A DNA stretch of 64,000 nt from Anaerovibrio lipolyticus DSM 3074 (lineage in GTDB: Bacteria > Bacillota > Negativicutes > Selenomonadales > Selenomonadaceae), in assembly GCF_900141865.1 (NCBI RefSeq), contig NZ_FQYW01000005.1, positions 124,001 through 188,000 of the forward strand, written 5' to 3'. Shown here piece by piece: positions 17,982 through 27,391 of this stretch (positions are counted from its first letter, which is position 1; the number at the start of each line of letters is the position of its first letter). The translations under genes were made by a program, and so were the position numbers. The notes under the pieces were generated by a model. That model was given only the letters and a program-made list of their open reading frames with translations, was not told where the DNA came from and made no database searches.

Positions 17982-18866
17982 TTACAGGAGCTTGTGTGCT
18001 TCCAAACACTTCTTCAGTAACGCCTCATGCTCTGGCTCCATCTCCGTTAATGGCAAGCGCAATGGACCAGCATTATATCCCTTCATACGCATAGCAACCT
18101 TAACAGGAATAGGATTTACCTCACAGAAAAGAGCACCAATCAAATCGATGAAATCAATCTGCAGCTGGGCAGCCTCCTTCACCTTGCCGTCAAAGAACAG
18201 CTGGCAAATGTCATGGGTCTCCTTTGGGGCCACATTGGACAATACGGAAATAACCCCCTGTCCCCCCAAAGAAAGAATAGGAACGATCTGATCATCATTG
18301 CCGGAATAAACTGCCAGATCATCACCACACTCATGGCGGATCTTGGCTATCTGGGACAGATCTCCGCTGGCTTCCTTAACAGCCACGATTCGTGGGTGCT
18401 TGGAAAGCTCCTTATAAGTGGAGAGCTGAATATTCACACCGGTGCGTGAAGGCACATTGTACATGATTATTGGAATATTAACAGAATCTGCAATAGCAGT
18501 ATAATGCTTAACCAAGCCCTTCTGGGTACATTTATTATAGTATGGAGTAACCACCAGCAGTGCATCTGCCCCCACCTTCTCAGCATACTGGGAAAGCTGA
18601 ATGGCATAGGCTGTCTCGTTGGAGCCGGTACCTGCAACCACAGGAATACGGCCAGCAACCTTCTCCACTGCATATTTAATAGCGGCTTTATGTTCTTCAT
18701 CAGACATTGTAGCGGACTCGCCCGTAGTACCAGTAATTACAATGGCATCTGTGCCACCAGCAATCTGATCCTCAATAATACGGCCCAGCTCCTCGAAATT
18801 GATTCCATCTTCGGTAAATGGTGTAATAATGGCTACGCCAGCACCTCTAAAAACAACATCCTTCAC
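17982..18866 (-). CDS. dapA: 4-hydroxy-tetrahydrodipicolinate synthase
   Basis: A 294-residue class I aldolase condensing pyruvate and aspartate semialdehyde, the first step towards meso-DAP and lysine. Residues: TGTTGES at 45-51, YNVPSRTG with Tyr136 and Arg141, and the Schiff-base Lys164 in VAVKEASGD. I place the start at a GTG (18866) because GGAGG lies seven bases upstream; an ATG at 18884 or 18890 would put this ribosome site inside the gene. This fits the MurE specificity for DAP seen in the dcw cluster. Monocistronic, with its own promoter and terminator. Confidence 0.95.
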   Translation of the reverse strand: MKDVVFRGAGVAIITPFTEDGINFEELGRIIEDQIAGGTDAIVITGTTGESATMSDEEHKAAIKYAVEKVAGRIPVVAGTGSNETAYAIQLSQYAEKVGADALLVVTPYYNKCTQKGLVKHYTAIADSVNIPIIMYNVPSRTGVNIQLSTYKELSKHPRIVAVKEASGDLSQIAKIRHECGDDLAVYSGNDDQIVPILSLGGQGVISVLSNVAPKETHDICQLFFDGKVKEAAQLQIDFIDLIGALFCEVNPIPVKVAMRMKGYNAGPLRLPLTEMEPEHEALLKKCLEAHKLL

Positions 18867-18925
18867 AAAAAAACCTCCAAACATTGTCATGTTACATAAC
18901 CAAGTTAATTTGCATAACCAACATA

Positions 18926-18954
18926 ATTATTGCATGGTGACCAAACAAAGTCAA
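18926..18954 (-). promoter_or_regulatory. dapA: Promoter of dapA
   Basis: TTGACT (18949-18954), 17-bp spacer, AATAAT (18926-18931) on the minus strand. Just downstream, two direct copies of TTGGTTATG (18913-18921 and 18895-18903, starts 18 bp apart) lie in the early transcribed region and may be an operator. No lysine riboswitch fits in the short leader. Confidence 0.65.
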
Positions 18955-18982
18955 TGAAAGTCCTTATTAAACATAACATATC

Positions 18983-21913
18983 TTAGTCCATTACCCGTGT
19001 CATTATGTCAAATACAGCCTTATTTTCTTCCAAAACAGTTTCGTTGCCAAAAATACATATATTATCAGCCTTCATGGCAGCCTCAATTGCCGGAGCAAGC
19101 TTTCTTATATCCTCTGGAGTGGTGGAAAGAATCTCATCCCTTACCTTTTGGCGCTGCTCCTGGCTGTATTTTCTGAAATACAGGCTCTGGGCAAAGCTAC
19201 CCATCATTTTTGGAGTCAATGGCATATCAGCATTGCTGATGGTACCAATAATATACTTGGTCATTTCCCGTTCATCCGCATCAAAATTCTTCAGGAAATC
19301 AGCGGTTTCATCAAAGACCTGCAGTGTTTCCTTCAGCTTTGGATCTCTGTAGGACAGGAACATCACATTACCATTGCTGTTAATGCTGGTCATGGCACCA
19401 TAGGCACCGCCCTGAACCCTTATTTTTATCCAGAAGTATTCGTATTTTAACATTACCTCCATTACACGGAGATACCCCGGCACATCATAACCCAGCTTAA
19501 TAAGGTTGGCACCCTTGCCCACATACTGCACCTGACTGGATGATAAGAGAGCCTCCTGATGGTTCTCTACCGGTAAATCATAAGAACAGCTAGCAGCACG
19601 GTCAGCCTCCTTGTTTGCCTTCAAGGCCTCAATAAGCACCTTGATTTCCTTTTCGAACATACCATAATCAGCCTTAGGCATAGTAACGCCAATGGTAAGT
19701 CGCTTGGAGCTAAACAGCAATTTCTTTATCTGCTGGAGCTTGGACTTAAAATCCTCGAAACGCTCATCAAAATTATCTGCCAAATCCTTCAATATCGGAT
19801 AAAGTGACAGCTCACCCATTTCCTCAAATACACCATCCTTGGAGATAAAGGATGCCAGACGGCTACGGGCGACAGATACGGAAGAATTCAGCATCTCCAT
19901 TTCCATGCCCACCTTGGATTGGACAATCAGCTCCTTGAGGCGTGTATCATTCTCAAAGATGGTTTCATTAATGACCTCATTCATCAGTTCCACTGCAATA
20001 GGCAAATTGCGATAGAACACCTTGGAGGTAAGTCTGAACATAGGACGGAACTCATCAGGCTTGCCAGAAATAGGGAATACATCAATATCTCCCCCCATAC
20101 CTCCAGTGTAGAAGGTCATCTTCTTGCTGAGCTCCACATAGTCATTGGATTTGGTATCCACCCGTCCCATAAGGTCATTAAACAGGAAGGCATAAGGCAC
20201 CAGCTCCTGTGGAATAACATCCATATCGAAATATACGGAATAATATACAATTCCCTTGGTGTCCACATCGGAGAAAAGCACCTTAACGCCGTCAATTTCC
20301 TTCTCCTCCAGCGGGAACACCCTGGCCTTAGGATTAATATCAGAAATTTTAAGCAATGGGATAGTTGCCAGTGCCTCTGGGCTGTCAGGAGTCTGCTGAC
20401 GTTTTTTCAGCTTTGCAGCAGCATCTATAAGGCCCTGAATTTCCTCTGGGGTCATGCCTGACTTCACCTTGGCCAGCTGCTCCTCCATCTTTTTTGTATT
20501 TTCAGCCGCCATAGTAACACTTGGCTTTAATACCACCAATGCACCAAATTTATTGTCCAGCAGCTTAGTCTGAATAAGGTCCTCATAATATCTGGTGGAC
20601 AGCTTCTCGCGAAGGGACACCAATAAATCCTCATAGCGCAGCATGATAAGTGGATCCCTATCATAAAGCCAGCTGTTCATAAGGGTCAAATTGTAGATAA
20701 GTCCCTTTGGGGCAGTACCAAAATCAGATTCACGAAGACGAAACTCCATACGGTTCAAAGTACCCTCCAAAAGATTGCGGTCAATGCCCTCTTTAACAAG
20801 CTTAGCCAGGGTAGTACGGATTATATCCACAAACTTGTCCGCATGCTGTGGCTCAGAACCGTTCATCTCAATACTAAAGAATGGCTGGAGCATTGCACCT
20901 TCAAAGCTGGAGGACACATCCTGACCAATACCAGATTCAATAAGGGCCATTCGCAAAGGTGAAGCGTGATTCTTTAAAAGAGCCTCCTCTAAAAGGGACA
21001 TAGCCAGCAGATCTTCCACCTCATCAGTATCTCCTGCAACTACGGAATAGGACAGGAAAGTCTTGGCCTCGGTGGTTTCCGCCTCACCAATTGGATAATC
21101 AGCCACCACTCGCTTAATTTCGTTGAAAGCCTTCTGCTCCTCAATGGTGGAATCCACATCCACAATGTCAAAGTTGCTAAGGTATTCCTCATCAATAAAC
21201 TTCAGCTGCTCCTCAATATCCATATCGCCATAGAGATATATGTAGCTGTTGGCTGGGGAATAATACTTTCTATGGAACTCCTTAAACTGCTCATAGGTGA
21301 GGCTCGGAATGGCCGCCGGATTACCACCGGACTCTTTGGAATAGGTAGTATCAGGGTAAAGGGCACGCATTATTTCATTTGCAAGCAAATCCTCAGGAGA
21401 GGACAGGGCCCCCTTCATTTCGTTATAAACCACACCACTGTACTTTAATGGCTCATCCTGCTTTTCGATTTCATAATGCCAGCCCTCCTGCATAAGGATT
21501 TCAGGATTTTCCAGCATTACAGGATAAAATACCGCATCGAGGTAAACATCCATAAGATTGTGGAAATCCTTGTCGTTGCAGCTGGCCACAGGATATATGG
21601 TCTTGTCCGGATATGTCATGGCATTGAGGAAGGTGTTAAGGGACCCCTTCACCAGTTCTACAAATGGCTCCTTTAATGGAAATTTTCGTGAACCGCAGAG
21701 AGTAGAATGCTCAATAATATGGGGTACACCAGTATCATCCGTTGGAGGGGTGCGAAAGGCAATGGAAAATACCTTATTATCATCCTTATTCTTTAAATAT
21801 AAAAGACGGGCACCGCTCTTAACATGTCTAAATTCAAATGTGTCAGAAGCCACCTCTGGCACATGGTCGGTTTTTATCAGCTTAAAGCCATGAATAATGT
21901 CATTTACTTTCAT
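18983..21913 (-). CDS. M16C metallopeptidase, presequence-protease family
   Basis: A 976-residue zinc peptidase related to PreP/Cym1 and bacterial M16C enzymes, expected to degrade short unstructured peptides in a closed two-half chamber. The inverted zinc motif HIIEH is at 65-69 within TGVPHIIEHSTLCGS, and a distal glutamate follows in VVYNEMKGA. Four M16 repeats would fill the length. There is no signal peptide from the ATG at 21913, which has TAAGGAGG upstream; the open frame continues 213 bases further without a plausible start. It lies downstream of the purine operon, behind a terminator. Confidence 0.92.
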   Translation of the reverse strand: MKVNDIIHGFKLIKTDHVPEVASDTFEFRHVKSGARLLYLKNKDDNKVFSIAFRTPPTDDTGVPHIIEHSTLCGSRKFPLKEPFVELVKGSLNTFLNAMTYPDKTIYPVASCNDKDFHNLMDVYLDAVFYPVMLENPEILMQEGWHYEIEKQDEPLKYSGVVYNEMKGALSSPEDLLANEIMRALYPDTTYSKESGGNPAAIPSLTYEQFKEFHRKYYSPANSYIYLYGDMDIEEQLKFIDEEYLSNFDIVDVDSTIEEQKAFNEIKRVVADYPIGEAETTEAKTFLSYSVVAGDTDEVEDLLAMSLLEEALLKNHASPLRMALIESGIGQDVSSSFEGAMLQPFFSIEMNGSEPQHADKFVDIIRTTLAKLVKEGIDRNLLEGTLNRMEFRLRESDFGTAPKGLIYNLTLMNSWLYDRDPLIMLRYEDLLVSLREKLSTRYYEDLIQTKLLDNKFGALVVLKPSVTMAAENTKKMEEQLAKVKSGMTPEEIQGLIDAAAKLKKRQQTPDSPEALATIPLLKISDINPKARVFPLEEKEIDGVKVLFSDVDTKGIVYYSVYFDMDVIPQELVPYAFLFNDLMGRVDTKSNDYVELSKKMTFYTGGMGGDIDVFPISGKPDEFRPMFRLTSKVFYRNLPIAVELMNEVINETIFENDTRLKELIVQSKVGMEMEMLNSSVSVARSRLASFISKDGVFEEMGELSLYPILKDLADNFDERFEDFKSKLQQIKKLLFSSKRLTIGVTMPKADYGMFEKEIKVLIEALKANKEADRAASCSYDLPVENHQEALLSSSQVQYVGKGANLIKLGYDVPGYLRVMEVMLKYEYFWIKIRVQGGAYGAMTSINSNGNVMFLSYRDPKLKETLQVFDETADFLKNFDADEREMTKYIIGTISNADMPLTPKMMGSFAQSLYFRKYSQEQRQKVRDEILSTTPEDIRKLAPAIEAAMKADNICIFGNETVLEENKAVFDIMTRVMD

Positions 21914-21987
21914 AAAAAATGACCTCCTTAAGTACTCACTAATGTAATAAGTATAGCATAAAATACCCTGTATATAAAAACGGACAC

Positions 21988-22020
21988 AATAAAACTGCCC
22001 CATGAAAAACACAGGGCAGT
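21988..22020 (-). terminator. Terminator ending the purine operon
   Basis: On the minus strand ACTGCCC pairs with GGGCAGT, followed by TTTTATTG. It is 15 bp past the small gene at the end of the operon. Confidence 0.85.
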
Positions 22021-22034
22021 CTAAAATACAACTA

Positions 22035-22286
22035 TCAGTTTGCGTCCTTGGAAATGGTCTGCTCGCTCTTTCCCAGCACCCATCCCAAAACCTTAAGTTC
22101 TGCGTATACCATAACCTTCTGCTCACGAAACTCAGCCTTGGCAGCCTTAAGCTCCTTATACTTCTTGCAGGAAAGATTATATCTGGCAGTAATTTCTGCT
22201 GAGCTTCTCATTTTTTCAGGCCTATTGACAGCATGGTCCTTCACCAATTTATTAACATTCGCATTAACATTTTCATTAACGACCAT
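22035..22286 (-). CDS. Small protein of unknown function at the end of the purine operon
   Basis: An 83-residue protein, mostly helical and basic in the middle (CKKYKELKAAKAEFREQKVMVY), with an Asn/Val-rich N-terminus. I recognise no domain. The ATG at 22286 has GGAGTGAG upstream; an in-frame ATG at 22319 is less likely. It begins 50 bp after the purD stop with no terminator between, so it is probably transcribed with the purine genes. Confidence 0.6.
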   Translation of the reverse strand: MVVNENVNANVNKLVKDHAVNRPEKMRSSAEITARYNLSCKKYKELKAAKAEFREQKVMVYAELKVLGWVLGKSEQTISKDAN

Positions 22287-22335
22287 TGAGCTCACTCCGT
22301 TCATTAGATTATGCTTCAAGTATACAGCAGTTTTA

Positions 22336-23616
22336 TCACTTCTTCAAGCGTTCCAAAGCCCAATGGGCAATATCATGGCGGAAGTGGGCAGCCTTGAAGT
22401 GAATCTTGTCCACAGAGGCGTAGGCAGAATCCACTGCTTCCTTGATACCATCAGCCTTGGCAACCACACCAAGTACACGTCCGCCATTGGTGTAGATATG
22501 GCCGTCCTTTTCGGAGGTACCGGCATGGAACACAATGTTGCCACCAGCCTCAGCCTCCTTAAGACCAGTTATCTCATCACCCTTATTGTAGCTCTTAGGA
22601 TAGCCACCGGCAGCCATAACAACACATACAGCCGCCCCCTTGCTCCACTTCACCTCAGTTTCAGCAAGAGTGCCATCAATGCAGGAGAGCATAACATCCA
22701 CCAAATCACTTTCCAGAAGTGGCAGAACCACCTGGGTTTCAGGGTCACCAAAGCGGGCATTAAATTCCACAACTCTTGGTTTTCCGTCAGTCACCATAAG
22801 ACCTGCATAAAGGCAACCCTTATAAAGACGACCTTCCTTTTCCATAGCCTTAATGGTTGGTTCGAGAATCAGCTTCTGGGTTTCAGCCAACAGCTCAGGA
22901 GTACCTACTGGAGCAGGGGCATAGGCACCCATACCACCAGTATTTGGTCCCTGGTCATTATCGTTTACACGCTTATGATCCTGGGAAGGAACCATTGGAA
23001 TAATGGTCTTACCGTCGGTGAAGCAAAGTACAGAAACCTCCTCACCATCCATAAATTCTTCAACCACCACACGACTCCCAGCATTGCCGAAGGCACCGTC
23101 ACCCATGATTTCATCAATGGCCCCCAGTGCTTCATCCAGAGTCATAGCCACAATTACACCCTTGCCTGCAGCAAGTCCGTCGGCCTTAATAACAATAGGA
23201 GCGCCCTCAGCTTTAATATATTCCTTGGCTGCTGCCGCATCAGTAAAAACCTCGTATTTGGCAGTAGGGATATTGTATTTCTTCATAAGGCCCTTGGAAA
23301 AGGCCTTGGAGCCTTCGATTTCAGCCGCAGCCTGTACTGGTCCAAAGGCCTTGATACCAGCAGCATTAAAGGCATCTACCGCACCATTGGTAAGGGGTAC
23401 CTCCGGACCAACTACTGCCAGCTCCACATTATTTTCCTTGGCAAATTTCACCATGGAATCGTTATCGGTAATGGAAATCTCAGGAACGCACTCTGCCAAA
23501 GAGGCCATACCAGGATTGCCAGGTATCGCGTAGATTTTGTCAGCCTTGGCACTCTGGCTCAGCTTCCATACCAAAGTGTGCTCCCTTGCGCCACTGCCGA
23601 TTACTAAAATATTCAT
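22336..23616 (-). CDS. purD: Phosphoribosylamine-glycine ligase
   Basis: A 426-residue ATP-grasp enzyme making GAR, the second step of purine synthesis. N-terminal ILVIGSGAREH, the ATP-grasp lysine segment PIVIKADGLAAGKGV, and FNARFGDPETQ metal residues are present. The ATG overlaps the purH stop by one base, and AGGTG lies upstream inside purH. Confidence 0.97.
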   Translation of the reverse strand: MNILVIGSGAREHTLVWKLSQSAKADKIYAIPGNPGMASLAECVPEISITDNDSMVKFAKENNVELAVVGPEVPLTNGAVDAFNAAGIKAFGPVQAAAEIEGSKAFSKGLMKKYNIPTAKYEVFTDAAAAKEYIKAEGAPIVIKADGLAAGKGVIVAMTLDEALGAIDEIMGDGAFGNAGSRVVVEEFMDGEEVSVLCFTDGKTIIPMVPSQDHKRVNDNDQGPNTGGMGAYAPAPVGTPELLAETQKLILEPTIKAMEKEGRLYKGCLYAGLMVTDGKPRVVEFNARFGDPETQVVLPLLESDLVDVMLSCIDGTLAETEVKWSKGAAVCVVMAAGGYPKSYNKGDEITGLKEAEAGGNIVFHAGTSEKDGHIYTNGGRVLGVVAKADGIKEAVDSAYASVDKIHFKAAHFRHDIAHWALERLKK

Positions 23617-24209
23617 TACTTGTTCACCTGCTCCATAAGATAATTCTGAATGCAATCATCATACTCAGAAGTATGCTTGAAGGCCTCCTGAGCCAGCTCC
23701 ATACGAAGCATACCGCTTACGCAGCCGTTCTTGGCAATCTCATCAGCCACCTGGTCATAACGGCTTGGATTAGTGATAACGGTAACGTACTTAAAGTTCT
23801 TGGCGGCTGCACGAATCATGGCAGGGCCACCAATATCAATATTCTCAATAGCCTCAGCCAAAGCAACCTCCGGCTTGGAAATGGTTTCCTTGAACGGATA
23901 GAGATTTACTACGACCATGTCAATAGCGGTAATCTTGTGCTCCTTCATGGCCTGAACGTGATTTGGATTGTCACGGACAGCCAGGATACCACCATGAATC
24001 ATAGGATTCAGTGTCTTTACACGGCCATCCATAATCTCCGGAAAACCGGTAACATCACTAACATAGATTACCGGAATACCAGCATCCTTAATAGCCTTCA
24101 TAGTGCCACCGGTGGATACGATTTCCACTCCTGCAGCGTGAAGCTTCTTTGCCAGCTCAACCACACCAGTTTTGTCAGATACACTGATTAATGCGCGTTT
24201 GATTTTCAT
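23616..24209 (-). CDS. purH: IMP cyclohydrolase domain of PurH, stand-alone
   Basis: A 197-residue protein equal to the N-terminal MGS-like domain of bifunctional PurH, which closes FAICAR to IMP. Conserved segments are [46 protein letters not shown] and [16 protein letters not shown]. The AICAR formyltransferase domain of about 310 residues is absent. No frameshift is involved: purD starts within the stop codon. A separate formyltransferase must be encoded elsewhere if the pathway is complete. AGGAG precedes the ATG. Confidence 0.93.
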   Translation of the reverse strand: MKIKRALISVSDKTGVVELAKKLHAAGVEIVSTGGTMKAIKDAGIPVIYVSDVTGFPEIMDGRVKTLNPMIHGGILAVRDNPNHVQAMKEHKITAIDMVVVNLYPFKETISKPEVALAEAIENIDIGGPAMIRAAAKNFKYVTVITNPSRYDQVADEIAKNGCVSGMLRMELAQEAFKHTSEYDDCIQNYLMEQVNK

Positions 24210-24235
24210 AGTAAAGTCTCCTTTATTATTAAAAA

Positions 24236-24850
24236 TTAATTTTTTATCCGAACATGACGTTCGCCCACGAGCTCCAGCTTTCCGTCAACATAAAGCTCAA
24301 TGGCCCTTGGATAAAGGATATGCTCCTTTTCCAGCACTCTGGCTGCCAGAGTCTCCTCTGTATCATTCTCCAAAACAGGCACAGTATCCTGCAAAATAAT
24401 TGGACCATGATCCATACCCTCATCCACGAAATGAATAGTGCAGCCCGATACCTTGGTACCGTACGCCAGCACATCCCGGTGGGCGTGGGCACCTCCAAAG
24501 GATGGCAACAGAGACGGATGAATATTTAAAATCTGATGTCTGTATTCCCCTACAAAATACGGACTCAAAATCCGCATAAACCCGGCCAATACCACAAGAG
24601 TAACACCAGCATTTCTAAGCTCAGCCACCAGCTGCTCCTCAAAATCCTGCTGATCCTTGCATTCCTTGCGGTTAATGCAAATACTCTTGATGCCATTTTC
24701 TCTGGCCACGGCGAGGGCCCTGGCTTCAGGCTTATCAGTAAGCACTATTCCTACCTCAGCCTTAATCTGGCCGGATTTAATAGCAGCCAAAATAGACTGC
24801 ATATTGGATCCCCGACCAGAGCATAGAATACCTAATATATGCTTACTCAT
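24236..24850 (-). CDS. purN: Phosphoribosylglycinamide formyltransferase
   Basis: A 204-residue enzyme using 10-formyl-THF to formylate GAR. It has the [11 protein letters not shown]-terminal loop, the [10 protein letters not shown] segment, the catalytic Asn-His pair in [12 protein letters not shown] and the Asp in [10 protein letters not shown]. The first eight bases overlap the end of purM. Confidence 0.96.
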   Translation of the reverse strand: MSKHILGILCSGRGSNMQSILAAIKSGQIKAEVGIVLTDKPEARALAVARENGIKSICINRKECKDQQDFEEQLVAELRNAGVTLVVLAGFMRILSPYFVGEYRHQILNIHPSLLPSFGGAHAHRDVLAYGTKVSGCTIHFVDEGMDHGPIILQDTVPVLENDTEETLAARVLEKEHILYPRAIELYVDGKLELVGERHVRIKN

Positions 24851-25895
24851 TGAACACGCCGCCTTTGGTAATAACCTCGTGATTGCCAGTAGTTACATGG
24901 CCAATCTCATATACAGGCTCATTCTTTGCCTTAAGATCGGCCTTGATAGCCTCAGCATCCTCACGGGAAACGATAAGGACCATACCAATACCCATATTAA
25001 AGGTACGATACATTTCCTTCCAATCCACATTACCCCACTTTTGCAGGAGCTTGAAGATGGCAGGAACCTCCCAGGCAGTAGTATCCACTACACAGCCCAT
25101 ATTATCAGGAAGGGCACGAGGAATATTCTCGTAGAAGCCGCCACCAGTAATATGAACCATGCCGTGAATATCGTATTTCTCTATGAGTGGTAAACAGGTC
25201 TTAGGGTAAAGTCTGGTAGGAGTAAGAAGCTCCTCACCAATGGTCTTCCCAAGCTCATCAATGAACTCATTTCCCTTGTAGCCCATCTTTTCAAAAACTA
25301 TCTTACGAACCAAGGAATATCCATTGGAATGAACACCGGAGGATGGCAAAGCCAGCAGCACATCATCCCCCTTTACCTTTTCAGAGGTAATAATCCTTGA
25401 CTTATCCACCACGCCAACTGCAAAGCCAGCAATATCGTATTCACCCACAGGATAAAAGCCGCTCATTTCAGCGGTCTCACCACCAACGAGGGCACATCCG
25501 GATTCTTTGCAGGCGTTGGCAACGCCCTTTACCACAGCAGCCACCTGCTCAGGGTCCAGCTTACCAACTGCCAGATAATCCAAGAAGTAAAGTGGCTCAG
25601 CCCCCTGTACCAGAATATCATTAACGCACATGGCCACAGCATCCTGTCCAATGGTATCGTGCTTGTCCAGCATAAATGCCAAACGCAGCTTGGTACCAAC
25701 ACCATCAGTACCAGAAACCAATACTGGCTCCTTATACTTGCCGGTATTTAGGGCAAAGAGACCGCCAAAGCCTCCCAAATCCCCCAAAACCTCAGGGCGA
25801 TAGGTGGCCTTAACACTATCCTTGATAAGCTTTACAGAGTAATTACCAGCATCAATATCAACACCGGCGTCACGGTAAGTCAGCTTTTCTTCCAT
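24843..25895 (-). CDS. purM: Phosphoribosylformylglycinamidine cyclo-ligase
   Basis: A 350-residue AIR synthetase. It begins LTYRDAGVDIDAGN, and contains SGTDGVGTKLRLA and GGETAEMSGFY. It is 12 bp downstream of purF. The purL gene that makes its substrate is not in this window. Confidence 0.96.
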   Translation of the reverse strand: MEEKLTYRDAGVDIDAGNYSVKLIKDSVKATYRPEVLGDLGGFGGLFALNTGKYKEPVLVSGTDGVGTKLRLAFMLDKHDTIGQDAVAMCVNDILVQGAEPLYFLDYLAVGKLDPEQVAAVVKGVANACKESGCALVGGETAEMSGFYPVGEYDIAGFAVGVVDKSRIITSEKVKGDDVLLALPSSGVHSNGYSLVRKIVFEKMGYKGNEFIDELGKTIGEELLTPTRLYPKTCLPLIEKYDIHGMVHITGGGFYENIPRALPDNMGCVVDTTAWEVPAIFKLLQKWGNVDWKEMYRTFNMGIGMVLIVSREDAEAIKADLKAKNEPVYEIGHVTTGNHEVITKGGVFNE

Positions 25896-25907
25896 TTATA
25901 TCCCCCA

Positions 25908-27350
25908 TTAACAATTTGTCTTTTTCTTTCTAGTCTCAAAAATATACTTATCTGCCTCAGCCGGAGACTGGGTCTTCTGCTGAATAGGATAACCTCCATT
26001 AAAGCAGGCAAAACACATATTTTTAGGATTAAGCTCCGGCACGCAGCTCTTCAGCCCATCCAATGAAAGGAAGTGCAGGGAGTCAGCTCCTATGTATTCC
26101 CTGATTTCCTCCACGGTCTTGGTAGCTGCAATGAGCTCCTTACGAGCCGAAGTATCAATACCATAAAAGCATGGGAATCCGATAGGCGGCGAGCTGATAA
26201 CCATGTGAACCTCTTTAGCTCCCGCATCCCGTAGCATTTTCACTATTTTGCCGGAAGTGGTACCACGAACAATGGAATCATCAATTACGATGACAGATTT
26301 GCCCTTTACCACAGACTTCACAGGATTCAGCTTCAGCTTAACGGCAGTATCTCTCTGCTTCTGACTAGGCTGGATGAAGGTTCTGCCAATGTAACGGTTC
26401 TTAATAAGACCACTGACATAAGGAAGTCCAGCCTCGTAGGCATAGCCGGAGGCCGCCACATTACCTGAATCCGGAACGGAAATCACAATATCGCCCTTGC
26501 ATTTTGCCTCTTTTGCCAGTATACGTCCCATTTCAAAACGGGACTCATGGACACTCTGACCATCAATAATAGAGTCAGGACGGGCAAAATAAATAAACTC
26601 AAAAATGCACATGGATGGCTTTGCCTTGGCAAATCGATGGGATTCCAGACCATTTTCGTCAATAACCACCATTTCACCTGGCTCCACATCACGGACAAAT
26701 TCTGCTCCCACCACATCAAGGCCGCAGCTTTCAGAGCTAAGAACATAGCCCCCATCCTCCAATCTGCCAATGCAAAGAGGTCGGAAGCCCTGAGGGTCCC
26801 TGGCTCCAATCAGCTTATCCTCAGTCATAATTGTGAGACAGTAAGCACCCTTGATTTTCTTTAGGCTATCGATGATTTTTTCTTCAACAGTAACCTTCCG
26901 GGAACGGGCAATAAGATTTACGAAAACCTCTGAATCAATGGTAGTCTGAAAGATAGTACCACTTTCCTCCAGCTTGCGGCGAATCTCACCGGCATTGGTC
27001 AGATTACCATTATGAGCCAGAGCGATCTTGCCACCGGAATAGGACACCATCAAGGGCTGGGTATTTGCCAACAGGCTGGAACCTGTAGTGGAGTACCGCA
27101 CATGGCCAATGGCAATGTACTGATTTTCCATCTGAGGAATCTGATGGCGGAACACCTCCCGCACAAGGCCCATTCCCCGGCTCACATCCATCCAGGCACC
27201 GTCAGTTACGGCGATGCCTGTGCTCTCCTGGCCCCGGTGCTGCAAAGCAATAAGACCATAATAAGTCAATTCGGAGACATTGAATTCCCGGGAGTAGACG
27301 CCAAAGACGCCGCACTCCTCCTTCATCTTGTCTTCTTCTAAATCAATCAC
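25908..27350 (-). CDS. purF: Amidophosphoribosyltransferase
   Basis: A 480-residue enzyme for the first committed purine step. A GTG at 27350 is taken as start since GGAAGG lies six bases before it; an ATG at 27326 is possible. Cys13 in EECGVFGVYS would become the N-terminal nucleophile after removal of a 12-residue propeptide. The PRPP loop is VIVIDDSIVRGTTSG. Cysteines in SMCIFEF, FPCFYG and CFACF match the [4Fe-4S] sites of the Bacillus-type enzyme, so oxygen sensitivity is expected. Confidence 0.96.
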   Translation of the reverse strand: MIDLEEDKMKEECGVFGVYSREFNVSELTYYGLIALQHRGQESTGIAVTDGAWMDVSRGMGLVREVFRHQIPQMENQYIAIGHVRYSTTGSSLLANTQPLMVSYSGGKIALAHNGNLTNAGEIRRKLEESGTIFQTTIDSEVFVNLIARSRKVTVEEKIIDSLKKIKGAYCLTIMTEDKLIGARDPQGFRPLCIGRLEDGGYVLSSESCGLDVVGAEFVRDVEPGEMVVIDENGLESHRFAKAKPSMCIFEFIYFARPDSIIDGQSVHESRFEMGRILAKEAKCKGDIVISVPDSGNVAASGYAYEAGLPYVSGLIKNRYIGRTFIQPSQKQRDTAVKLKLNPVKSVVKGKSVIVIDDSIVRGTTSGKIVKMLRDAGAKEVHMVISSPPIGFPCFYGIDTSARKELIAATKTVEEIREYIGADSLHFLSLDGLKSCVPELNPKNMCFACFNGGYPIQQKTQSPAEADKYIFETRKKKTNC

Positions 27351-27391
27351 TTTAAACCTTCCAATCTAAATCAATATGCAATTTTTATCTA

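Noticed and set aside
18867-18982. Lysine riboswitch upstream of dapA
   Set aside because: The leader from the promoter is about 55 bp, far shorter than the lysine element.
22048-23607. 519-residue open frame on the plus strand across purD
   Set aside because: Antisense shadow of purD, without a ribosome site or recognisable domain.
23616-24209. purH broken by a frameshift
   Set aside because: The next frame begins with intact purD overlapping the stop by one base; there is no trace of a formyltransferase domain in any frame.
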